Positions 54,503-63,182 of a DNA stretch of 64,000 nucleotides are shown here, piece after piece. Each line of letters opens with the position of its first letter. Within the stretch, counting starts at the first letter, position 1. A program made the position numbers and the translations under genes. The DNA is from Phycisphaerales bacterium (GTDB taxonomy: Bacteria; Planctomycetota; Phycisphaerae; Phycisphaerales; SM1A02), in the NCBI GenBank assembly GCA_009691805.1, contig SIAK01000001.1, forward strand, positions 114,384 to 178,383. The letters are read 5' to 3'. The notes beneath the pieces were generated by a model. That model saw nothing but the letters and a program-made list of their open reading frames with translations, had not been told where the DNA came from and searched no databases.

Positions 54503-54558
54503 TCACTCGGCGCGCTGCAAATCTTGAAAGGTCTCGCACTCATCGCGGTGACGCGTAG

Positions 54559-54631
54559 TCGCGTCGATCGTCGCGTCGGTGTTCACGTCGGTGTTCACGT
54601 CGATCGTCGTGTCGGGCGTCGCGTCGGGCGC
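54559..54631. repeat. GTCG-rich short repeats
   Basis: Two perfect 12-bp units GTCGGTGTTCAC (54575-54598) sit inside a run of GTCG/CGTCGATCGTCG words between the unrecognised gene and the DedA gene. On the minus strand an ORF there would read as an Arg/Asp/His low-complexity string, so it is not taken as a gene. Confidence 0.75.
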
Positions 54632-54658
54632 GGTGCGAGTCGTCGCTGACGTAAGCGG

Positions 54659-55552
54659 TCATGGCGCGGACTTGGTTGCGCTCGCTTCTGAACTTGCAGC
54701 AGTCGCTGAAGTCAGAGTGCGTGGAGTGGTCGTTCCGAACGTGCGAAGCCACGCAACAGGCGAGCGCGGACGTGGTCCACGGCGTGCGCGAGATTCTTTG
54801 ACCCAGGTCCACGCGAACCATGCGCCTACTCCGAGTGCGGAGACGGCGAGGCCGATAGTGAGCAGGCTGCCAAGTGCTTTCGCGTGGTCATAGCCAGCGG
54901 CACCGATCCATCCAATGCTCACTTGAATGGGCGCGGTGATGGCGACCGTGATGAGTTCAACAGCGAGGAATTTCCACCACGGCATATGGAGTACACCTGT
55001 CATCGTCAACGCCGCAGTGCGCGTGCCTGGGATGAATCGTGCGAGAATCAGCACGACGGTTCCGCGCTGTTCCATCGCGTACTTCGCCTCGAGCAAGCGG
55101 CGCGGATGCATGAGTCGCTTCAAGCGCTTGCTATGAATGATGCGTGTGCCAAAGTGGCGACACATCCAGATCCAGATCGTGTCACCGATCACCAACCCGC
55201 CGTATGCGGCGAGCAGTGTCTCGCCCCATTGCATCTGGCCGTGATAAATCGCAACGCCGGCGGGGATCAGAAGAAAATCTTCGGAGATATGGAGGCCAAT
55301 TCCGCAGACGATGAACGCGAAGAAAATGAACGTCGCGCCATACGTGTTCAGCCAAATCAACAGCACCGAATCTGAGGGCGGATTGATCAGCTCTTGAGGC
55401 GGTGGGCTCACGCCCTGGATCGATCCGTCGCTCGCCTGCGCGAGCAGATTGTGCATGTTCGATGCGAAACTCGACACCGCATCCGACGCCCAGCTACCCA
55501 ACGGAGCGAGGAGTCCGAGGTCTGCAATGGGCTGAAACAAAGCGTCCATCAT
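54659..55552 (-). CDS. DedA-family membrane protein, extended
   Basis: 297 residues, with Met codons at 55552 and 55549. The N-terminal ~65 residues are outside the usual domain. The DedA core reads LHISEDFLLIPAGVAIYHG, LVIGDTIWIWMCRHFG, YAMEQRGTVVLILARFIPGTRTAALTMTG and MPWWKFLAVELITVAI. The second charged position in the opening motif is Glu-Asp rather than the GE/GD of the other DedA protein here. The tail is Ser/Thr/Ala-rich. Role probably in lipid translocation. Confidence 0.9.
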   Translation of the reverse strand: MMDALFQPIADLGLLAPLGSWASDAVSSFASNMHNLLAQASDGSIQGVSPPPQELINPPSDSVLLIWLNTYGATFIFFAFIVCGIGLHISEDFLLIPAGVAIYHGQMQWGETLLAAYGGLVIGDTIWIWMCRHFGTRIIHSKRLKRLMHPRRLLEAKYAMEQRGTVVLILARFIPGTRTAALTMTGVLHMPWWKFLAVELITVAITAPIQVSIGWIGAAGYDHAKALGSLLTIGLAVSALGVGAWFAWTWVKESRARRGPRPRSPVAWLRTFGTTTPRTLTSATAASSEASATKSAP

Positions 55553-55695
55553 CAGGAGTCGTTCGTGAAGTGCTCGCGAAAGTCAAGAGATACGCAGTGC
55601 GCAGGGGGTCTTGTTGAAGACGCCCGAACGGATGGACGCGGAGACTCTATCGCTTCTTCCACCGAGAGGTTCGGCTGTCCATCGACTGTTGTGGA

Positions 55696-55733
55696 TTTGC
55701 TCATTTAGGCCTACGGTTTGCTCATTCAGGCCT
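55696..55733. repeat. Imperfect 17-bp direct repeat, 21-bp period
   Basis: TTTGCTCATTTAGGCCT and TTTGCTCATTCAGGCCT, the second overlapping the stop of the deacetylase gene. The rest of the 55553-55725 spacer shows nothing clear. Confidence 0.7.
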
Positions 55734-56469
55734 GCAGCAGGAGTGCTGAAAGTTGCGATGGACCGAGCAGTTCGCGGGACCAGAATGGCTCTGCGGCAGC
55801 CGTTCCGATTTGACTTCCAACGAATCGATCGCGTGCTTCGAGCCAGTCGATCAGTCCTCGATTGGGCGCATGATCGATGACTTGGCTGCGGTAGGCGAGG
55901 ATTGCGTTGCGTTTGCGTTCCACGAACGCGCTCATGTCGAGGGCGAAACTTGGCGTTGGCATCGCGCGCAGATGCGTGCAGTAGTAGTAGAACAATTTCT
56001 GCGGGTAGATTGGAGCGCCTTCGATCGCGCTCTTCGTCAACTTCGCATCAAATCGCGCGTCCTCTCCGATGCGCGTGACTGCGAGGTGATCTGGATGCGC
56101 GTCCTCAGGGTGCGGCAGGAAAAGTATGTCGCAGCGCCAGCGACGAAGGACTGCAGCGAGCGCGTGCCTTGCTTCGATTGTGGACGTGACCTCGCGGTTC
56201 TTGAGTCCGAGTTGCTGCCTGCCGCATCGGAGAATTCGCGTTGCTTCGAGAGTCTCTGCTGCGCGCAACTCGCGCGAGCCCTTCGGCGTCGGTTCGCCAT
56301 CGGTCATGTCGACGATAAGCACGTTGTGCCCCTCTTCGACGAGTCGCGCGATCGTTCCGCCCATTCCCAACTCAGCGTCATCGGGGTGCGGCGCGACAAC
56401 AACAACTTGCAATGCGCGGGGTACTGGGTTGCTGCTGCTCGATGTTGAGCGCTCCATTGCTGCAGTCAT
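55726..56469 (-). CDS. PIG-L/LmbE deacetylase, BshB1-like
   Basis: 247 residues. The zinc-binding and catalytic motif is VVVAPHPDDAELGMGGTIAR, with the second motif HPEDAHPDHLAVTRIGEDA. DMTDGEPTPKGSRELRAAETLEA and the FYYYCTHLRAMPTPSFALDMS region are typical of BshB1, which removes the acetyl group from GlcNAc-malate in bacillithiol synthesis. No bshA or bshC is in the window, so the substrate is inferred from similarity only. The gene starts two bases after the upstream stop. Confidence 0.88.
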   Translation of the reverse strand: MTAAMERSTSSSSNPVPRALQVVVVAPHPDDAELGMGGTIARLVEEGHNVLIVDMTDGEPTPKGSRELRAAETLEATRILRCGRQQLGLKNREVTSTIEARHALAAVLRRWRCDILFLPHPEDAHPDHLAVTRIGEDARFDAKLTKSAIEGAPIYPQKLFYYYCTHLRAMPTPSFALDMSAFVERKRNAILAYRSQVIDHAPNRGLIDWLEARDRFVGSQIGTAAAEPFWSRELLGPSQLSALLLQA

Positions 56470-56471
56470 GC

Positions 56472-59108
56472 TCAGTTGCCATCTTTCTTGGGATCGGTGT
56501 TCTGAGGATCTGTTGGTGAACCTTGTCGCGGCAGCCGCGGCGCACGATCTTGATTCGGAATGCGCGGCACTGTGGGAACAACAGGCACGCGATTTCCATC
56601 GGGCTGGATTTGTTCACCAGCAGGAGTCTTCGGGACTTCAGGTTTTGGCGCGGCGACCACGGGCTTCACTGCCACGGCAGTTTTCGCTGGTGTTGGTGGA
56701 GTTGCTGGCGCGCCTGGTTTCGCGGGAGTCGTCGCGGGTGGTGGCGAAGGTGCCGCCGTTGTAGGCGCGACTTTCGGCGCGACTTTCGGCGCGGCAGTTG
56801 GTGCGCGTGTTCCCCTCGGCGGTTGTGGCGCAGCGATCGCCGCGTCAATCGATGGAATCTGTCCTGTGAGTCCAAGGCGCGGCCGCACGATGTTGTTCAG
56901 ATTCGACGCGATCGAACTCGCAAACGCGCGCAGTGAAAACTCGAGCGGTGCTTCGCCTCGCGTGCGCGCGCCTTCGAGCTCTGCGAGCGTGCGACAGAGC
57001 GTCGCGAACTGCGCATGTTCTCCTGCGAGCCACGCATGCGACGCGGGCGTCGTTGCGATCGGCGCGATCTCGCTTGATGCAAGCAGTGGAGCCTGCGGAA
57101 GCGCGCTCGCCAGTCGAGCTTCGAGCGATGCCACAAGTGCCACGAGTGGAATAGCAACTTCAAGTCGCTGCAGATCCGCATCGAATCGAACCTCATCGCC
57201 CGCGAGAAGCGACGCGCAAGCGAGTCGAAACAAAGCACTCGAGTCCATCGTTGCAGGCACGAATGCCGTGCGGCTCGCGCACCAGTTTCCCCACATCGAG
57301 AGCGCGTCCGCGGCGCGTCGACGAACCGCGCTCTCTTCTCTTGATGCCAAACTTTCCATCGCACTCATGAGCCGTGCGAATCGATCCATCTTTGCGAACT
57401 CTGGCGCATCCGTGTCACCGCGCGCCCACGATTCAGCCCATGCAACACGACGCGACGCGCCGATGTTCGCGAGTGCTTCGCTCGACGCGCCGCTCAACTC
57501 AGCGAGCGCCGCATCATCTCGCTTGAGTGACTCTTCGAGCGGAAACGGCGCGTAGAGCGCGGTCTGCGCGCGGATCGCGTGGAGCGCCCGCATTCCATCG
57601 CTGCGCTTGAGTTTGTCGGTCAAGAGTCGCGCGATGAGTCGCGCGCGTCGATCCATCTCCGCAGCGAGCGCTGGTTTCAGTGCGGTGATGCGCGCAACGG
57701 TTTCGGAGAGTTCTTCGAGCGAGGATCGATCCTTCGACAACGCGCGCATCCGTTCAAGTGCGCTCACTGTTTCAGGATCCGCAAACGTCGAGCCGCCTGT
57801 CGTAATCTGTACGAGCGCGCGCAACGCAGACAACTCCGCCGCGCGGTACTCGCGCTCCAATTGCTTTGCCACATCGCGAAGATCACGCGCGATGCCGTCT
57901 GCGCGCTGCGTGCGTGAAGTCACAGCAGACTGCACAGCTTCACTACAACGACGCGCCGCGACCGTGCGATCAACTCCCGCGCTCATTCCACCTTGCACAT
58001 GCGCGGAAGCAAACGCGCTCGCGAGTGCGACGAGCGCTCCGTGCAGTTTCTCGTCATCCTTCGCTATCGCGTCGAGTGCAGCGATGTCTCCAAACAGCAA
58101 TGCGACCGCTTGCGCACTCACTTCGATCGCGCGAGTTGGTCCGGGGAGCAGCAGGGGCGGCGCGGTCGAATCTGCATCGCCTTCCGTTGTTGCAACCACT
58201 CCAGCACCGAGAGCGCGACAAGCGTCGAGGATCTCTCCATCAAGCGAAAGTCTTGCAGCGTCATCAAGCAAGGGAAGCGAGTTTGTCGCGAGTGCGAGCG
58301 TGAGCAGCGTGTCGATGCGCGTCGCGCGAGCTTCAATCGGAAGCGCATTCGCGGGGTCGAGCGCTGCGTGCATCGCAACGCGCAAGCCTTCGTTCAATGT
58401 TTCTGCTCGCGCGATGCGTTCGAGCACGCTTTGAAGATCTGTCGCGCGAACCACGAGATCCCGAGTGGTCGTCAGCGACGGGTCACTCTCCGCAGAAGTG
58501 AACACCGGCCAGCAGTCAGGCAGTGCTCGTCCCTCAAGAATCGCGATTGCGTTTGCGAGCGGCATCGTCGCGCGCGCTGCCGCTTCCGTCATGGATGCAG
58601 CGTCCGTCGCATCTGCGCGTCGCATCGCTTCGAGCGCGCCGTTCGCAAATTGCGTCAGCAGCGCGTCGACGCGGCCGAGCTCGTCGCGCGTGAGTGGGCG
58701 ACTTGTCGCAGCAGACGCGGCGCGTCGTTCATTCGAGAACGCATCGAGCAGCACATCGACACTCGTGCGCGCGCGCGCGAGTCTGAGACCTGCGAACACC
58801 GCAACGCTTTCATTCCAGGGGCGTGGATCGCTGGGTCCGAGTAAGAACGCGCTCGATCGCCGCATACACGCGCGCGCTTCCGACGCGACGCGCTCATGCC
58901 CAGTTTGCTGGAGCATCGCTTGTTCAATCTGCTCCGCTTCTTGCGTCAATTGCAGGGCAAGCGCGGTCGTCGCGCTCACTTTCGGAAGCACGGGTCCCGC
59001 AGGCGCTGCGTCGAGATTGAGTACCTGCGCATGCGACGGCAGGACGCACGCATTACTCAACACGAGCATGCTTGCGAGCAGAAGACGACATCCTCGAGAT
59101 CGGTTCAT
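56472..59108 (-). CDS. Large secreted protein with Pro/Ala-rich tail, unrecognised
   Basis: 878 residues. Signal sequence CRLLLASMLVLSNACVLPSHAQ, possibly a lipoprotein. The body (~residues 30-750) is helical and rich in Ala, Arg and Leu, without a recognised domain. The last ~130 residues are a Pro/Ala/Thr/Lys linker (APKVAPKVAPTTAAPSPPPA, VPTVPRIPNQDRAPRLPRQG) ending in DPKKDGN, like periplasm-spanning tails. It overlaps the truA stop by four bases, so it is translated with truA. Function unknown. Confidence 0.78.
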   Translation of the reverse strand: MNRSRGCRLLLASMLVLSNACVLPSHAQVLNLDAAPAGPVLPKVSATTALALQLTQEAEQIEQAMLQQTGHERVASEARACMRRSSAFLLGPSDPRPWNESVAVFAGLRLARARTSVDVLLDAFSNERRAASAATSRPLTRDELGRVDALLTQFANGALEAMRRADATDAASMTEAAARATMPLANAIAILEGRALPDCWPVFTSAESDPSLTTTRDLVVRATDLQSVLERIARAETLNEGLRVAMHAALDPANALPIEARATRIDTLLTLALATNSLPLLDDAARLSLDGEILDACRALGAGVVATTEGDADSTAPPLLLPGPTRAIEVSAQAVALLFGDIAALDAIAKDDEKLHGALVALASAFASAHVQGGMSAGVDRTVAARRCSEAVQSAVTSRTQRADGIARDLRDVAKQLEREYRAAELSALRALVQITTGGSTFADPETVSALERMRALSKDRSSLEELSETVARITALKPALAAEMDRRARLIARLLTDKLKRSDGMRALHAIRAQTALYAPFPLEESLKRDDAALAELSGASSEALANIGASRRVAWAESWARGDTDAPEFAKMDRFARLMSAMESLASREESAVRRRAADALSMWGNWCASRTAFVPATMDSSALFRLACASLLAGDEVRFDADLQRLEVAIPLVALVASLEARLASALPQAPLLASSEIAPIATTPASHAWLAGEHAQFATLCRTLAELEGARTRGEAPLEFSLRAFASSIASNLNNIVRPRLGLTGQIPSIDAAIAAPQPPRGTRAPTAAPKVAPKVAPTTAAPSPPPATTPAKPGAPATPPTPAKTAVAVKPVVAAPKPEVPKTPAGEQIQPDGNRVPVVPTVPRIPNQDRAPRLPRQGSPTDPQNTDPKKDGN

Positions 59109-59923
59109 GCGATCACATCCTCCTTCACATCTTCAATCCCATCTTCCTTCGGCACGCCGTAGTGAATCCAACGCAAACACAGCCCGTGCGGCGGAAGTGT
59201 CGTGCCTGCTTGTCGGCGATCCTTCGAAGCAATGATCGCGCCGATGCTGTTCGCGTCGATTTTTCCACGACCGACATCAAGCAGCGTGCCTGCAAGGATT
59301 CGCACCATGTTGTACAGAAATCCACTGCCTGAAACTTCAATCGCGAAGCGCCGCTCCGCAAGCATCCGCACATTGCATGCGTAGATCGTGCGCACGGTGT
59401 TCTCGCGACCGTGCGAGATTTGCGCGAACGCTTCGAAGTCATGCGTACCGACGAGTTGGCTCGCCGCCTGTCGCATGCGTTCAAGTGAAAGTTCGTGCGG
59501 CGTGTTAAAGACGAAGTCGCGATCGAAGAGTGGCGCGGGATTGTGCGGCGGTCCAAGGTGTTCGATGACGTAGCGATAGCACTTACTCTTCGCATCACCG
59601 ATCGGATTGAAGTTGTGCGCCACGAATGAAGCATCAAGCACCTGCACATCACGAGGCAAACGCGCGTTGAGCGCGATCGGAATGCGTTCGACAGGAACTC
59701 GAAAATGCTCGGCGGTAAACGCAGCGACTTGCCCAATGGCATGCACGCCAGAATCCGTGCGACTCGCGCCCATCAGCACGACACGATCGCGGACAAACGT
59801 TGCAACCACATCTTGCAGCACCCCCTGCACCGTGCGCAACGCGGGAGCATCAGGCGGCTCTTGACGCTGCCATCCGTGAAACTCCGTGCCGTCGTACGCG
59901 ACGGTCAGCTTGACTCGCGGCAC
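59105..59923 (-). CDS. truA: tRNA pseudouridine(38-40) synthase TruA
   Basis: 272 residues. VKLTVAYDGTEFHGWQRQ at the N-terminus, catalytic Asp in LMGASRTDSGVHAIGQVAAF, then SKCYRYVIEH, GTHDFEAFAQ and SGSGFLYNMVRILAGTLLDVGRGK; all are standard for TruA. It isomerises uridines 38-40 in the tRNA anticodon arm. It follows the two-domain NTPase-like gene by three bases and overlaps the large secreted protein. Confidence 0.97.
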   Translation of the reverse strand: MPRVKLTVAYDGTEFHGWQRQEPPDAPALRTVQGVLQDVVATFVRDRVVLMGASRTDSGVHAIGQVAAFTAEHFRVPVERIPIALNARLPRDVQVLDASFVAHNFNPIGDAKSKCYRYVIEHLGPPHNPAPLFDRDFVFNTPHELSLERMRQAASQLVGTHDFEAFAQISHGRENTVRTIYACNVRMLAERRFAIEVSGSGFLYNMVRILAGTLLDVGRGKIDANSIGAIIASKDRRQAGTTLPPHGLCLRWIHYGVPKEDGIEDVKEDVIA

Positions 59924-59926
59924 AGG

Positions 59927-61057
59927 TCATCCTCCGAAGAGGCACCCAGGTTGGAACATCCCCTTCATCTCGAAGTGCTCAAGCGCAGCTTCGACGGTGG
60001 GGAAAATTTTCGTCGCGGTCTCTGTAATGAACGGACTCGGCGACTTCTTTGGTTTCCACACGACGTACACCTCTTTGGTGTGCTCCCATGCGTGTTGCAA
60101 TTCTCGCTCGACGCCGCTTGAAAGCCCCGGCTGTCCGTTGGGAAGTTCAGGCACGAGTGACACGATCATGTCACTCTGATCGATGAGCTTGAAGTCGCGC
60201 ATGTAGATCTGTCCATCGATATCGCCCGCGATGTCGAGGACCTCACGCACAGACACGCGCGTCGAACGATCTTTGGAACCACCGAATGCATGCGTGGTGT
60301 TTTCGATCCAGTCTGCACCTTCGCGCGCAGCCGCAAGCGCGCGTTCGAGGAGTAATTTTTCATCCACGTCCGCAGGATCGAAGGTGATGAACTGCTTCGC
60401 GAGCGCCGCACGGAAGGCATCGATTTCCGCAAGCACATCAGGCATGTCGACGACGTGACTCATCGGGAAGCTCGGATACACGCGCTTCATGTTCGGTTGC
60501 GTGATCAGTCGCGCACAGGTCTCCGTCGTGTCTTGATGTCGACCGCGCGAGAGGACATAGAACGAGTTCTCGCAACCCAACGATTGCGCGAGCAGTTCCG
60601 TCGCGAGAATTTCTTCTTCGCGCCAGACCATGCAATCCTTCAGCGTCGCGTCGATCTCATGCTCTGCGTGCAATCGCTGGTGGACTGTTTCCACGTTATC
60701 CACGAGACAGATCAACATGTCCGGCGCGAATCGCCGGATCAAATCGAAGTCGAACGCGGGGAACAATCCGTGCCGCCAGCGAAAGGTGGCGTGCGTGTTG
60801 ATGACAACATTGGGATGCTCTTCGGCAGGCAGAGTTTCGGTGAGCACATCGCGAAATGCCGCGCGGCGTAGCGTCGCAAGTCGCGAGAGCGGGAGGTCAA
60901 GAATGCGACCAGGCCGCACGTCCCTCGCTTCGGCGTACATCATGTCGCCGAGGTTGAAGAGTTGGATCGGCTCGCCCTTGAGCGCCGCGAGATCGCGGAC
61001 GGTTTTCAGGTACGGCTTCTTGTCGACGCCAATTTGACCAGTGACAATTGCTCTCAT
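59927..61057 (-). CDS. Two-domain protein: adenylate-kinase-like N-terminus, nucleoside deoxyribosyltransferase-like C-terminus
   Basis: About 376 residues from ATG 61057 with GAGGAAC upstream; the listed ORF is 44 codons longer. The first ~180 residues look like a P-loop kinase fold, but the phosphate loop is unusual (IVTGQIGVDKKPYL). NVVINTHATFRWRHG and PDMLICLVDNVETVHQRL fit AAA/adenylate-kinase-like strands. The last ~110 residues (DGQIYMRDFKLIDQSDMIVS, LSSGVERELQHAWEHTKEVYVVWKP) resemble the nucleoside 2-deoxyribosyltransferase/TIR-like fold. Substrate unknown; a nucleotide-related role is inferred. Confidence 0.75.
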   Translation of the reverse strand: MRAIVTGQIGVDKKPYLKTVRDLAALKGEPIQLFNLGDMMYAEARDVRPGRILDLPLSRLATLRRAAFRDVLTETLPAEEHPNVVINTHATFRWRHGLFPAFDFDLIRRFAPDMLICLVDNVETVHQRLHAEHEIDATLKDCMVWREEEILATELLAQSLGCENSFYVLSRGRHQDTTETCARLITQPNMKRVYPSFPMSHVVDMPDVLAEIDAFRAALAKQFITFDPADVDEKLLLERALAAAREGADWIENTTHAFGGSKDRSTRVSVREVLDIAGDIDGQIYMRDFKLIDQSDMIVSLVPELPNGQPGLSSGVERELQHAWEHTKEVYVVWKPKKSPSPFITETATKIFPTVEAALEHFEMKGMFQPGCLFGG

Positions 61058-61121
61058 GCAGGTTCCTCGCGCCCGCAGGGTACTCCATGCGGCAAGCGCG
61101 CCTTCGAGGCGCAAGCTCCTA

Positions 61122-61649
61122 TCAATCACGAATTCCAAGCAGGAGAACGACAGCGTGCACTTCCACCGCGCGGCCTTCGCCCACTGCATCTACCGATTCG
61201 TGCGTCTTCGCCTTCAGATTCACCTGCGAAACGTCCAGCGCGAGTAGGCGCGCGATGTTGGAGATCATGCGAGCCTTGACGGTCGCAAGTTTGGGGCGTT
61301 CGCAAATCACCGTAATGTCGAGGTTCTGGATCGCGTAGCAAGAGGCCTTCAGCGTCTCCCGCGCGGCAGTCATGAACCGAGCGCTGTCCGCATTCTTGTT
61401 CGCCGCCTCGGTGTCTGGAAAGGACTGCCCGATATCAGGCTTGCCGAGTGCGCCGAGAATCGCATCCACCACCGCGTGATAAACCGCATCTCCGTCGGAA
61501 TGGGCGACGGGACCCATCGTGTGTTCCAATCTCACGCCGCCGAGGATGAACGGTCGCCCTCCGCCCTGAGGTTCGTTCAGTTCAAGCCGATGGAGGTCGT
61601 AACCGTGACCGATACGAAGGTTGGGAGTGGAGTGAGCGGCGTTTGGCAT
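61122..61649 (-). CDS. ispF: 2-C-methyl-D-erythritol 2,4-cyclodiphosphate synthase
   Basis: About 175 residues from ATG 61649; the longer listed ORF is not needed. IspF signature: IGHGYDLHRL with metal-binding Asp and His, FILGGVRLEHTMGPVAHSDGDAVYHAVVDAILGAL, GKPDIGQSFPDTE, and C-terminal VNLKAKTHESVDAVGEGRAVEVHAVVLL. Fifth step of the MEP isoprenoid pathway, which would feed the menaquinone side chain. It lies 64 bases upstream of the two-domain gene on the same strand. Confidence 0.96.
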   Translation of the reverse strand: MPNAAHSTPNLRIGHGYDLHRLELNEPQGGGRPFILGGVRLEHTMGPVAHSDGDAVYHAVVDAILGALGKPDIGQSFPDTEAANKNADSARFMTAARETLKASCYAIQNLDITVICERPKLATVKARMISNIARLLALDVSQVNLKAKTHESVDAVGEGRAVEVHAVVLLLGIRD

Positions 61650-61692
61650 AGAAGTCTTTCTGAGGGGAACGCACCGAGCATCGGACATTGTG

Positions 61693-61718
61693 CCTTGAGT
61701 CAAGGAATCGTGGATTCC
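61693..61718. promoter_or_regulatory. Two abutting perfect inverted repeats upstream of ispF
   Basis: CCTTGA-G-TCAAGG is followed directly by GGAATC-GTG-GATTCC, the two sharing a GG. It lies in the spacer between divergent ispF and a lipoprotein gene, 44 bases before the ispF ATG. It could be an operator or a 5'-UTR hairpin; no regulator is known. Confidence 0.4.
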
Positions 61719-61848
61719 TGCTGCGCTGAACCTGAAACTGACAAGTACTATCCCGTTCTCGACCGATGAGGGGTGGGTATCGAGCGGTACTTGGACCGCA
61801 TCGTTGCCTGCCTGATGGCTGTTCCGGGACCCGTTTCGAGCATCACTT

Positions 61849-62364
61849 ATGTTGAACCGCGCACGCGCCAACGCACATGCGACTGCCCTCGCGCTTTCGA
61901 GCGCCGCACTCCTCTTTTCGATGAGCGGTTGCTATCGCCCTGCGGGAAGTTACTACCCAGGGACTGGTCAGGGCTACACCTATATCTCGACGGAGATGAA
62001 ACCCGTCACGATCACGCTCATTGACACGCGCACCGAGCAGCCTTTTTTCAAACTTGACATTCCGCCAGGCAAACAACTCTCGTTCAATTTTCTCGGCGGC
62101 AAGGGCGATGATCCTGTCACACGACCCGACCGCATGATGTACGCGATTTGGGAATCCGACACGCAGACCGGTCGATTGACGAATCAACTCACCTGTCCAC
62201 CACAAGATTGCGTGCGCATCGATTACACGTTGCGACCTTCCCCCGAGTGGGCGGAAGAACCACCAGAGTACATGCTGCGCATCGATGCACCGAAAGACGC
62301 ACCCGCATGGTGGACCCCTGCAGGCGGACCGCTACCTGGCAAGAACCGACCGCTCTACGAATGA
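61849..62364 (+). CDS. Small lipoprotein, unrecognised
   Basis: 171 residues. Signal with lipobox ALLFSMSGC near residue 27. The mature part has YISTEMKPVTITLIDTRTEQPFFKLDIPPGKQLSFNFL, a beta-type segment, and two cysteines in TCPPQDCVRIDY. No family recognised. It is divergent from ispF and followed by the tandem-repeat and IS remnant region. Confidence 0.75.
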   Translation: MLNRARANAHATALALSSAALLFSMSGCYRPAGSYYPGTGQGYTYISTEMKPVTITLIDTRTEQPFFKLDIPPGKQLSFNFLGGKGDDPVTRPDRMMYAIWESDTQTGRLTNQLTCPPQDCVRIDYTLRPSPEWAEEPPEYMLRIDAPKDAPAWWTPAGGPLPGKNRPLYE

Positions 62365-62372
62365 TTTGAAAC

Positions 62373-62588
62373 GCGCGCGTAGTTGAGCTCTCGCGCGGAA
62401 TCTGCCGCGCAGCGCGGACAAATTCCGTCGCTCGCTTTCGACTCAACCATCGCGAGTGAATCGCGAACGGTTGAATTCATACGCGCGTAGTTGAGCGCTC
62501 GCGCGAAATTTGCCGCGCAGCGCGGACAAATTCCGTCGCTCGCTTTCGACTCAACCGTCGCGAGTGAATCGCGAACGGGTGAATTCGC
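62373..62588. repeat. 108-bp tandem direct duplication
   Basis: Two near-identical units, 62373-62480 and 62481-62588, beginning GCGCGTAGTTGAG and ending TGAATTC, with only a few differences. Each unit contains inverted-repeat material (TCAACC.TCGCGA ... TCGCGAACGG.TGA) and could fold. No gene is visible in 62365-62667. Confidence 0.9.
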
Positions 62589-62667
62589 GCGTGCACTTCA
62601 GTCTTTCATCCCCTCACCGACTCCGTCGGTGTTTTAGCGCTCGCGCGAAAAACGACGACTTGGCATC

Positions 62668-63130
62668 AGCGAGAACGGCATCGCACGACGAAGCGCCCGT
62701 GGTGTGAACGATGTCTGGTGCATGGACTTCGTGCGCGAGATTTTGGTGAGCATGTTGAAGACTCGCGGCGTGCCCAAGCACATCCGGAGTGACAACGGTC
62801 CCGAATGCATTGCGAGGACGATGCGCAGCTTTCTGAAGCTTGCAGGCATCGACGCGCTGTACATCGAACCAGGTTGCCCTTTGGCAGAATGGAATCGCGG
62901 AGAGTTTCAACGGTCGCTTCCGCGACGAACTGCTGAACGCAGAAATTTTCACGAACCTCAATGATGCGAAGGCTCTCGGCGCGTATTGGCGCAATGCATA
63001 CAACCACAAACGGCCACACAGCTCGCTCGCGTATCTTCCCCCAGCGCGCTTTGCGGCGGCATGTGCTGCTGCGAAGCTCGGGGCTCCGCCCATTCACTCC
63101 GCAGCAGCACACGTGAGATCATGTAACTGA
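62668..63130 (+). pseudogene. Decayed IS3-family transposase (OrfB/integrase core)
   Basis: Remains of a DDE integrase core. Frame one reads VNDVWCMDFVREILVSML and continues to TRGVPKHIRSDNGPE and YIEPG. Then one extra base in the CCCTTTGG stretch near 62880 shifts the reading to WQNGIAESFNGRFRDELLNA and YNHKRPHSSLAYLPPARF in another frame. Between the first Asp (MDF) and second Asp (SDNG) only ~20 residues remain where the family has about 60, so there is also an internal deletion. The start of OrfB and all of OrfA are missing. Inactive. Confidence 0.9.
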
Positions 63131-63170
63131 TAAGAACAACCCGACTCTCGTAGTGACTGGTGCAGAGAGT

Positions 63171-63182
63171 GGGGGCAGGTCA
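63171..63182. mobile_element. Right terminal inverted repeat of the IS3-family remnant
   Basis: GGGGGCAGGTCA, i.e. TGACCTGCCCCC on the other strand, matches the terminal sequence I know for IS407-group IS3 elements. It lies about 40 bases after the transposase end. No matching left end was found, so the element is truncated on its left side. Confidence 0.7.

Noticed and set aside
54540-54821. Minus-strand ORF of 93 residues with Arg/Asp/His repeats
   Set aside because: It overlaps the DedA gene in another frame, and its repeats follow from the GTCG-rich DNA repeats; no ribosome site is evident.
62868-62900. Programmed ribosomal frameshift in the IS3 transposase
   Set aside because: IS3 frameshifting occurs between OrfA and OrfB, not within the catalytic core, and the same gene has an internal deletion, so decay is the simpler reading.
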